NCBI GenBank assembly: GCA_030838305.1
Contig: JAUTWY010000157.1
Location: 1-10,560, forward strand
Origin: Acidobacteriaceae bacterium
GTDB lineage: Bacteria; Acidobacteriota; Terriglobia; Terriglobales; Acidobacteriaceae
DNA: 10,560 nucleotides
Direction: 5' to 3'
The position numbers and the translations under genes are program-made. Numbering within the stretch: the first letter of the stretch is position 1; the number at the start of each line of letters is the position of its first letter. This document shows positions 5,981 through 10,560 of this stretch, in pieces. The notes beneath the pieces are model-generated. The model made no database searches. It was not told the origin of the DNA and saw only the letters and a program-made list of their open reading frames with translations.

Positions 5981-7804
5981 TTACCCGGACTTGCGCGCTC
6001 GATCCGTATTCCACGGCAATTCAATCACGAATGTTGTGCCTCGCTCCGGCTCGCTGTGCACGCGAATTCTTCCCCCATGATCGCTTATCACCGATTGAAC
6101 GATCGCCAGTCCAAGGCCGGTGCCCTGTTTCTTGCTCGTATAATAAGGAGTAAAGATTCGCGCACATTCCTCCCGCGTCAATCCCGACCCTGTATCGGTC
6201 ACTTCGATGATCACGTTGCCGTCTTCATTTCGCGTGCGCAGGGTCAGCGTGCCGCCGCGAGGCATTGCATCCTGAGCATTCAGCACGAGATTCAAGATCG
6301 CACGGTGTAACAGGTCCGCGTCTGCCCCTACCGGTTCCAGGTGCGGGTCCAGTTGTAGCTCACATTTGATCTTCACCCGCCCCGGAGCTTCGAGTTGCGC
6401 TTGAAAGAGTTGCATCACTCCTAAAATCAGTTCGTTCACTTGCACGCGCTGAAACTGCGGCTGCGGCATTTTCGAGAATTCACTGAATCTTTCAATGATC
6501 CCTTTCAGCGTCGAAATCTCCGCCAGAAGGGTTCTTGAGCTTTCCCGGAAGACTTCATCGAACTGCTCCGGGTTCTGCTGCCGCGCCCGGACCAGATTCT
6601 CCACCGTAAGCTGAAGCGGGAACAGCGGGTTCTTTAATTCATGCGCGAGCCGCCGCGCTAATTCCCGCCACGCCGCCACCCGCTCCGCCTGCACCAGGCG
6701 TTCCTTCTGCCCAAGCAACTCCGTGGTCATTCGATTGAAGGAATCCGCCAATTGCCCCAGTTCATCGGCGCCCAACACGTCCACCCGCACATTCCAATTT
6801 CCCGCAGCGACTTCCCGCGCCGCGTTTGCCAGTTGTTCCACCGGACGCGTTACCCGCGCCGCCGCCCAACTGCTCACCAGAATCGCCACCAGAATCCCAC
6901 CGCTTCCAACAATCAAAGCTGCCGAGCCTATGCGCCGCATCAGGTCCACATACGTTCGCCGTGAGTTTCCGATCAGCAAAATTGCGAGTAGCGGACGATC
7001 CTTCCCGGTTCCGGCGCCCAGCAGCGGAATCGCGTGAAATACTTCATCCTCGCTCTCATTTCCCGACCACCGCACCAATGCCGTCGTTTCCTGGTCGGAG
7101 CGCCGTACTGCATTCACCAGCGGTTCCAACTTTTCGGCCGGACGCACCTTCTCTTGAGATGGCCCAGAAGGATCTAACAGGAACTCTGTCGAGAAACGAT
7201 CCCCGCGATTCTGATAGAGCAAAGCCCGCGTTCCCTCCGGCAGATCCAGCGCAGAAAGAAAAGTTCGGTCCAGACGGCGGCCTCCAATTGCATACACTGG
7301 CCGCTCCCCAACCCGCGTCGCACCCACCGCGAACAAGCCCAGAGCGGTTCCATCCTGCAGTTCTTCCTGCTTCAGAAATGCTCCGTGATCCGCTGCGTCG
7401 GCAAAGCTGCCCACGGAGCTTTCCGGATATCCAAATTTAGCGGGCCACTGGGCTGAAGAGATAATCGTTCCGTTGCTCTCCACGAATTCCAGAAAGTCGA
7501 GTTGAGTGTTGTCAGCGGTCGCCTTCGCCAACTCAAAATAGGGACCGGAATCCGATGGCGTGCGGTTCAACGCCGTCGCCATACGCTTGACGCCTTCTGC
7601 CGCAGCGATCGCCTCGACTTGTCGCGCCACCACATCACCCTGCCGGTTGAACTCGCGACGGAACTGCGTCACCAGCGCAGCCGTCCTTTCATTCTCGCTC
7701 CGATCGAAGGCCCGCCGTGTGACCGCCGATACTAGCCAGGCCACGGCCGCCACCGACAGGAAAACCGTTAGCGCGAACACGGACAGCAGCTTCCGGCGAA
7801 ACAT
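5981..7804 (-). CDS. Membrane sensor histidine kinase, NtrY-like
   Basis: Predicted 607-residue inner-membrane kinase. A membrane span at about 6-28 and a second at about 293-315 enclose a roughly 265-residue outside domain whose two beta-rich halves (LDFLEFVESNGTIIS; VYAIGGRRLDRTFLS) suggest a double-Cache ligand sensor. A HAMP domain follows (about 313-367), then the dimerisation helix with phospho-acceptor H388 (RRLAHELKNPLFPLQL) and the ATPase domain with N509 (NLVLNAQDAM), D537 (DTGSGL), FTPYYTSK and GTGLGL (561-566). The AHELKNPL-P-QL sequence is typical of NtrY-like kinases; the single N-terminal span and lack of an obvious PAS domain set it apart from classical NtrY. Two ATGs occur in a row (7807 and 7804). 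GGAG at 7810-7813 is only 2 bases from the first and 5 from the second, so the second is chosen. It pairs with the sigma54 regulator 19 bases downstream. The signal sensed is unknown. Confidence 0.94.
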   Translation of the reverse strand: MFRRKLLSVFALTVFLSVAAVAWLVSAVTRRAFDRSENERTAALVTQFRREFNRQGDVVARQVEAIAAAEGVKRMATALNRTPSDSGPYFELAKATADNTQLDFLEFVESNGTIISSAQWPAKFGYPESSVGSFADAADHGAFLKQEELQDGTALGLFAVGATRVGERPVYAIGGRRLDRTFLSALDLPEGTRALLYQNRGDRFSTEFLLDPSGPSQEKVRPAEKLEPLVNAVRRSDQETTALVRWSGNESEDEVFHAIPLLGAGTGKDRPLLAILLIGNSRRTYVDLMRRIGSAALIVGSGGILVAILVSSWAAARVTRPVEQLANAAREVAAGNWNVRVDVLGADELGQLADSFNRMTTELLGQKERLVQAERVAAWRELARRLAHELKNPLFPLQLTVENLVRARQQNPEQFDEVFRESSRTLLAEISTLKGIIERFSEFSKMPQPQFQRVQVNELILGVMQLFQAQLEAPGRVKIKCELQLDPHLEPVGADADLLHRAILNLVLNAQDAMPRGGTLTLRTRNEDGNVIIEVTDTGSGLTREECARIFTPYYTSKKQGTGLGLAIVQSVISDHGGRIRVHSEPERGTTFVIELPWNTDRARKSG

Positions 7805-7843
7805 CATTGCTCCTGTGTTCCCACAAAAACCTCAGGCCTGGTT

Positions 7844-7888
7844 CGGCTAACTGAATCTCGGCTAACTGAATCTCGCGTAACTGAATCC
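7844..7888. repeat. 15-base tandem repeat, three units
   Basis: CGGCTAACTGAATCT occurs exactly at 7844-7858 and 7859-7873, followed by a diverged third unit CGCGTAACTGAATCC at 7874-7888. It lies 40 bases upstream of the kinase start codon, in the spacer after the SPFH gene. It could be binding sites on successive faces of the helix or a slippage product. Repeat number may vary between strains. Confidence 0.85.
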
Positions 7889-7899
7889 TTCGCATCATA

Positions 7900-7931
7900 T
7901 CTCACGTCCCACGTTTCTCACGTCCCCACTT
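7900..7931. repeat. 16-base tandem repeat, two units
   Basis: TCTCACGTCCCACGTT (7900-7915) is followed directly by TCTCACGTCCCCACTT (7916-7931); the first 11 bases are identical. It is unrelated in sequence to the 15-base repeat beside it. It lies just downstream of the SPFH stop codon on that gene's strand. Confidence 0.7.
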
Positions 7932-7940
7932 GCGCGTGGG
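7925..7940 (-). terminator. Weak hairpin after the SPFH gene
   Basis: CCCAC (7925-7929) and GTGGG (7936-7940) form a 5-base GC-rich stem with a 6-base loop, 7 bases beyond the SPFH stop. There is no U-tract on the transcribed strand, so it may only cause partial termination before the kinase gene. Confidence 0.25.
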
Positions 7941-7947
7941 TGATGTG

Positions 7948-9261
7948 TTATCTTGGCTGCTGTTCCGCCTGCGCGTTCTGGTTTTCCATGCTAACGCCGC
8001 GTAGCGCGTCATTGGCGAAAAAGAACTTCCCGTCGGCAGGCACCATCATGATCTGTAACTTGTCCGACAGCCGCTCCGCCACGATCTTATTAATGAGCAG
8101 TGGATTGCCCTTCAAAACCGCCGCCTCGCTTTGCAACCGTTCCGCATCCGCCTCCGCCGTTACCCGGATTCGATCCGCCTCCGCCACCGCCAGCAACTTT
8201 CGCCGCTCGCCTTCCGCTTTGCCGTCGATAACCTTAGCCTGCGCCTCTCCTTCCGCATTTTGAATCGTCGCTTCCTTCCGCGCCTGGGCCTCAAGCCGGC
8301 TCTGCTCAATCTGTTTTTGCTTGAGTGGCAGAGTGTACTTCATTGCGTCCGATTCGCTCTTCGCCCGCAGGACGCGGACTCGCGCTTCGCCTTCCGCTTG
8401 CTTTACCTGCCGCGCTTTCATGGCTTCGGCCTCCAGCCCGGCAATCCGCACTTCCTTACGCTTCAACTCTGTTTCTACGGTCATGCGGTCATTCTCCTGC
8501 TCTTTTAGCAGGTACGCTTGCAGTCCCTCCGCATACTCTGGCGGCAACTGGATATCCCGCAGCATCACCTCTTTCACCACAATCCCATCCGCCGCGAGCC
8601 TCTGCGTAATCAGGCCCGCGGCTATTTGCCGCACTTCCTCTCGCTTCTCCGAAAAAACATCTCGCACCGTGTAGTTCGGAATGATCTCGCGCCACACGCT
8701 GGCCACCGTGGGCGGAACAATCTCCCTTTCCACCGGCCGCGGCAAATTGCCTTCAATGTAATCCAGTCGCTTCGCGTCCAGCCGGTATCGCACCGTGATC
8801 GCCAACCCCAACGTCAGCCCTTCCTTCGCCTGGACATGGAGAGGCTGCGCGTTGCTGGAAACCTGCTCCTTCGCGGTCTTCCCATCTTCCGGCATGCCAG
8901 TCGTGAAGATCTGGTCTCGCGTATCGAACAGCGCCACATCCTCGATCAGCGGCATCACCAGATGTACTCCTGGATAAAGCGTCCCCGCCTCACTCCCGCG
9001 GATCTGGCTCACCCGCACGCCCGCCATTCCGCTCGGCACCACTACAATGCTGAAGGCGACCAGCAGCGGCCCCCACGCCAACATCGCGAGTGCCAGCGAC
9101 GTTCGCCACCGCACCACCACCGGAGACGCAGTTGTTTCTCCCCGCATCCCCAACCCCCGCCGGTACAAAACTTCGCGATATAGATCATAGGTGAGAATGC
9201 AAATGGCAGCGATCATCATTCCCACGCCGCTCGTCATCAGCAAATACTTCAATGCCAGCAT
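7948..9261 (-). CDS. SPFH/band-7 (prohibitin-like) membrane protein
   Basis: Predicted 437-residue membrane scaffold protein. It has hydrophobic spans at about 3-24 and 55-76 separated by a basic loop (YREVLYRRGLGMR), an SPFH/band-7 domain at about 74-250 (GVRVSQIRG ... LYPGVHLVMPLIEDVALFDTRDQIF ... VVKEVMLRDIQLP), and a long Ala/Glu/Lys/Arg-rich coiled coil at about 252-385 (repeated QAEGEA-type heptads). The short C-terminal end (NPLLINKIVAERLSDKLQIMMVP) resembles the prohibitin/HflK group. Such proteins build ring-shaped oligomers on the inner membrane, organise microdomains, and in HflK/C control a membrane protease. No FtsH, HflC or NfeD gene adjoins it here, so its partner is unknown. 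The start has GGGAG at 9269-9273, 7 bases upstream. A 50-residue membrane protein gene ends 19 bases before it, forming a probable two-gene unit. The kinase gene follows after 143 bases on the same strand. Confidence 0.92.
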   Translation of the reverse strand: MLALKYLLMTSGVGMMIAAICILTYDLYREVLYRRGLGMRGETTASPVVVRWRTSLALAMLAWGPLLVAFSIVVVPSGMAGVRVSQIRGSEAGTLYPGVHLVMPLIEDVALFDTRDQIFTTGMPEDGKTAKEQVSSNAQPLHVQAKEGLTLGLAITVRYRLDAKRLDYIEGNLPRPVEREIVPPTVASVWREIIPNYTVRDVFSEKREEVRQIAAGLITQRLAADGIVVKEVMLRDIQLPPEYAEGLQAYLLKEQENDRMTVETELKRKEVRIAGLEAEAMKARQVKQAEGEARVRVLRAKSESDAMKYTLPLKQKQIEQSRLEAQARKEATIQNAEGEAQAKVIDGKAEGERRKLLAVAEADRIRVTAEADAERLQSEAAVLKGNPLLINKIVAERLSDKLQIMMVPADGKFFFANDALRGVSMENQNAQAEQQPR

Positions 9262-9280
9262 CGTCCTTCTCCCTTACGCC

Positions 9281-9433
9281 TTAGCGCTTCTGCTCCGCCT
9301 TTACCGCTACCGTGTGCCGCACAAAGAACACCCGAATCACCTGCCCGAAAATAAATTCTTCCGCCAGCAACGCCACCGCCACGGAAAAAACAAGTCCGGC
9401 CACCACCGCAATGAATGTGATCGCTATTTGCAT
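9281..9433 (-). CDS. Small single-span membrane protein in operon with SPFH gene
   Basis: A 50-residue open frame that I translated by hand; I do not recognise a named family. It begins MQIAITFIAVVAGLVFSVAV, giving one hydrophobic span at about 2-24, then an acidic pair (AEE, 24-26), a second partly hydrophobic stretch (FIFGQVIRVFFV, 27-38) and a basic tail ending KAEQKR. Evidence that it is real: GAGGAG at 9438-9443 lies 4 bases before the ATG, the composition is that of a membrane protein throughout, and its stop is 19 bases before the SPFH start, with the SPFH ribosome site inside that gap. It occupies the place where an NfeD-type partner often sits in SPFH operons, but it is far too short to be NfeD and shows no such sequence. 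Assembly with, or regulation of, the SPFH complex is inferred from position only. Confidence 0.72.
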   Translation of the reverse strand: MQIAITFIAVVAGLVFSVAVALLAEEFIFGQVIRVFFVRHTVAVKAEQKR

Positions 9434-9480
9434 AATGCTCCTCTAAGCCAAGGCCAAAGTCTGGCCCGCTTTTCTGTGAT

Positions 9481-9511
9481 CTCCGCGGCAGTTCTGGGGC
9501 AAACTCCGCGG
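9481..9511 (-). promoter_or_regulatory. Duplicated CTCCGCGG, candidate operator of the SPFH unit
   Basis: CTCCGCGG occurs at 9481-9488 and 9504-9511, each containing the palindrome CCGCGG, with centres 23 bases apart (about two helical turns). The pair lies 48-78 bases upstream of the small membrane protein's start codon, where a regulator of the leftward transcript could bind. Motif observation only. Confidence 0.3.
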
Positions 9512-9654
9512 TAACGCTTCTGAACTTGAGCCATTGCAACGTGCTCTCAGTTCGTACACAGCGTTCTATCGCAGGACGAAGACCAGTCTGAATAGGATTG
9601 AACACTAAGGACTTACAGGAAACTGCAGAACTGCAACCGTGGCCGTCCGAAGTC

Positions 9655-9676
9655 AGTGTGTTTAGACGAACACACT
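9655..9676. promoter_or_regulatory. 22-base inverted repeat, candidate operator
   Basis: AGTGTGTT (9655-9662) and AACACACT (9669-9676) are perfect 8-base arms around a 6-base centre (TAGACG). The size and symmetry suit a dimeric repressor site; as RNA it would be a modest hairpin with no U-tract. It lies mid-way in the gene-free region, 222 bases before the ATG at 9878 and the same distance upstream of the leftward start at 9433. Confidence 0.4.
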
Positions 9677-9840
9677 CACATCGGCGACGGATTACGCAGC
9701 ATAGCCGTCGATGGATGTCATTTCCGCCATCTCTTCGCTACACCGAAAACATCCTGCAGCTCCTTACGAGAGGATGGAGCCGCCGCAGCAGAATCCCTGT
9801 ATCCCCCTACGGATTCACCCTGATTGCTCCCCCCCCTGCG

Positions 9841-9864
9841 ATTAGAGACGCTATATTGTCTAAT
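9841..9864 (+). promoter_or_regulatory. Candidate -10 box within an inverted repeat
   Basis: ATTAGA (9841-9846) and TCTAAT (9859-9864) are inverted arms enclosing TATATT (9852-9857), a good -10 match. A start near 9864 would leave only about 14 bases before the ATG at 9878, which has no Shine-Dalgarno sequence, so a nearly leaderless transcript is possible. No matching -35 box was found at 16-18 bases. Confidence 0.3.
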
Positions 9865-9877
9865 CTTTTGGCGAACG

Positions 9878-10123
9878 ATGGACGAAGCGAAGACATCCCC
9901 CGGGACCGCGCTTGCCAGCTTTATCTCTTGGCATTTCAGGTCCAGACGTCTGGAAGACCGCATACGCGAGTTATGCGCTAAGGCTGTGGTTACGACCGAG
10001 CCCTCGGAGTTAAGCCCCGTTCTTGAACAACTCACTAACGCATTGCATGTTCAAGTTGACCGCCTCAGAAAACGCGCGACCGAAAGCTCTCTCCCCGCCG
10101 AACGCCGTTTTTCCCGCACTTAA
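9878..10123 (+). CDS. Small RIxELC-motif protein, unknown function (first of two)
   Basis: An 81-residue predicted cytoplasmic protein. After a variable N-terminus (1-24) it has RLEDRIRELCAKAVV (24-38), a charged loop, and an amphipathic helix SPVLEQLTNALHVQVDRLRK (46-65), suggesting a helical hairpin; the tail is polar and Arg-rich. Residues 28-66 align without gaps to residues 8-46 of the next gene's product, sharing R-I-x-E-L-C and D-R-L, 12 of 39 identities by my count. I recall small proteins of this type as common in Acidobacteriota genomes, function unknown. No ribosome site is visible before the ATG, so the start is uncertain. A long minus-strand frame overlaps it but gives an unconvincing protein. 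The single Cys (C33) at a shared position could bind metal or form a disulfide; that is speculation. Confidence 0.6.
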   Translation: MDEAKTSPGTALASFISWHFRSRRLEDRIRELCAKAVVTTEPSELSPVLEQLTNALHVQVDRLRKRATESSLPAERRFSRT

Positions 10124-10150
10124 ATCCGTTTTCAGTACCTTTCGCAAGTT

Positions 10151-10198
10151 GTTCGATGTCGAACATACTGACTCCTCAGTCAAATGCTTTAATGACTG
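10151..10198. promoter_or_regulatory. Palindrome and competing hairpins before the second small gene
   Basis: GTTCGATGTCGAAC (10151-10164) is a perfect inverted repeat with 6-base arms. Directly after it, TGACT (10169-10173) can pair with AGTCA (10178-10182), while the same AGTCA, as CAGTCA (10177-10182), can instead pair with TGACTG (10193-10198). The two hairpins exclude each other and end 12 bases before the ATG at 10211. A protein site or a translational switch are both possible. The arms are short. Confidence 0.35.
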
Positions 10199-10210
10199 CC
10201 AGTTTCGCCT

Positions 10211-10375
10211 ATGAATAAAGCTGACAGCGCCCGCATTCACGAACTGTGCTCGCTCATCGCCGTGGAAAAAGATCGGCACAAGTTTCTCGTTCTCGTCGAA
10301 GAGCTCAATAGAATCCTGGCCGCCAAAGACGACCGCCTGCAGCAAACCCGACTTGATGACCAAGAGCGCAACTAA
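10211..10375 (+). CDS. Small RIxELC-motif protein, unknown function (second of two)
   Basis: A 54-residue predicted cytoplasmic protein that I translated by hand. It starts MNKADSARIHELCSLIAVEK and continues with DRHKFLVLVEELNRILAAKD and a polar end. Shared with the gene upstream: R8-I9-x-E11-L12-C13, E30, L32, L36 and D41-R42-L43, in the same spacing, so the pair probably arose by duplication. The charge pattern suggests two amphipathic helices forming a small helical hairpin, perhaps dimeric. Codon use looks normal for this genome, with mostly C or G in third positions. It follows the first gene after 87 bases. No Shine-Dalgarno sequence is visible, so the start rests on the alignment and on frame length. 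The function is unknown. Confidence 0.68.
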   Translation: MNKADSARIHELCSLIAVEKDRHKFLVLVEELNRILAAKDDRLQQTRLDDQERN

Positions 10376-10560
10376 TCGCCTGCGATATCTCGGTTGGCCG
10401 GGACGCCAATCTGAGCACGTCGACACACTCCCTGGTCGAATGAAGCTCAACGCTTGGTTCCCCAGGGTCCCGGTGTTACGGCAACCCAAAACGTACAATA
10501 TCTTCACCGTATCTTCTCTTCCCATATCCCTTGGAATATCCGTAAATTTTTGGTTCGAAC
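10376..10560. other. Right-edge intergenic sequence
   Basis: No gene is supported in these 185 bases. A hairpin with arms GTTGGC (10393-10398) and GCCAAT (10405-10410, one G-T pair) starts 17 bases after the second small gene's stop and may be a weak terminator; it lacks a U-tract. The last 60 bases become AT-rich, as in a promoter for a gene beyond the window, and end in the palindrome GTTCGAAC (10553-10560). Confidence 0.35.

Larger units (their letters stand above)
9434..9877. other. 444-base intergenic region without a supported gene
   Basis: This divergent region should hold the promoter of the SPFH unit (leftward) and of the small RIxELC genes (rightward). Frames crossing it, such as 9598-9981 on the + strand, give Arg/Ser/Pro-rich products with no domain pattern and no ribosome site. 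It contains a duplicated CTCCGCGG, a 22-base inverted repeat, a run of eight C (9829-9836) and a TATATT box, listed separately. No clear -35/-10 pair was found for the leftward transcript. An sRNA cannot be excluded. Confidence 0.5.

Noticed and set aside
5441..6310. A 289-codon + strand open frame
   Set aside because: It is antisense to the kinase and response-regulator genes, both with complete catalytic motifs; its product is Ser/Arg/Cys-rich noise.
7844..7931. The tandem repeats as a CRISPR array
   Set aside because: Units are 15-16 bases and directly adjacent with no spacers, and no cas gene is present.
9434..9480. A sigma54 (-24/-12) promoter before the small membrane protein gene
   Set aside because: GG and GC pairs are present in TTGGCCTTGGCTTAG but not at the required 10-base spacing.
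9424..9534. A 36-residue minus-strand frame overlapping the small membrane protein start, possible leader peptide
   Set aside because: No Shine-Dalgarno sequence and no regulatory codon run. The overlap is compatible with translational coupling but is equally expected by chance.
9598..9981. A 127-codon + strand open frame in the gene-free region
   Set aside because: The product is Arg/Ser/Pro-rich with no recognisable pattern. It overlaps the better-supported gene at 9878 in another frame and lacks a ribosome site.
10010..10525. A 171-codon minus-strand open frame at the right end
   Set aside because: It is antisense to both small RIxELC genes, which have a mutual alignment and coding-like third positions. 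Its own product shows no domain pattern and there is no ribosome site.
10510..10560. GGTTCGAAC at the window edge as a tRNA T-loop
   Set aside because: The 50 bases before it are AT-rich and show no anticodon or D-arm pairing, so a + strand tRNA ending here is not supported. A tRNA starting on the other strand beyond the edge cannot be judged.

Overview
The window is a single stretch of moderately GC-rich bacterial chromosome with about ten genes. It shows no phage, insertion sequence, CRISPR array, rRNA or tRNA. The best guess for the host is an Acidobacteriota (Terriglobia-like) soil bacterium. That is inference, resting on two small 'RIxELC' proteins at the right end of a type I recall from that phylum, on the NtrY/NtrX-like kinase-regulator pair, and on overall composition. 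No marker gene fixes the taxon.

Left part, all on the + strand: a Dps-type mini-ferritin (228-863) ends in a convincing hairpin terminator. It is followed by a TetR-family repressor (1071-1853) and, 38 bases later, a choline-monooxygenase-like Rieske oxygenase alpha subunit (1892-3022). A 151-base spacer carrying a repeated short hairpin leads to an exported metal-dependent amidohydrolase (3174-4478). The TetR and Rieske genes look like one regulator-enzyme unit. No ferredoxin or reductase gene for the oxygenase is present.

Middle part, all on the - strand and convergent with the left part. Read in transcription order it holds an unannotated 50-residue single-span membrane protein (9433-9281), an SPFH/band-7 membrane scaffold protein (9261-7948), a membrane sensor histidine kinase (7804-5981) and a sigma54-dependent response regulator (5961-4561). 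The first pair and the last pair are each separated by only 19 bases. The 143 bases between the SPFH and kinase genes hold two different short tandem repeats.

Right part: about 440 bases without a supported gene separate the SPFH unit from two small + strand genes (9878-10123 and 10211-10375). Their products align with each other without gaps around a shared RI-x-ELC...DRL pattern, so they look like diverged tandem paralogues of unknown function. The spaces around them are rich in inverted repeats.

Most of the window is ordinary. The parts least explained by known families are the small membrane protein tied to the SPFH gene, the RIxELC gene pair, and the repeat-bearing intergenic regions.
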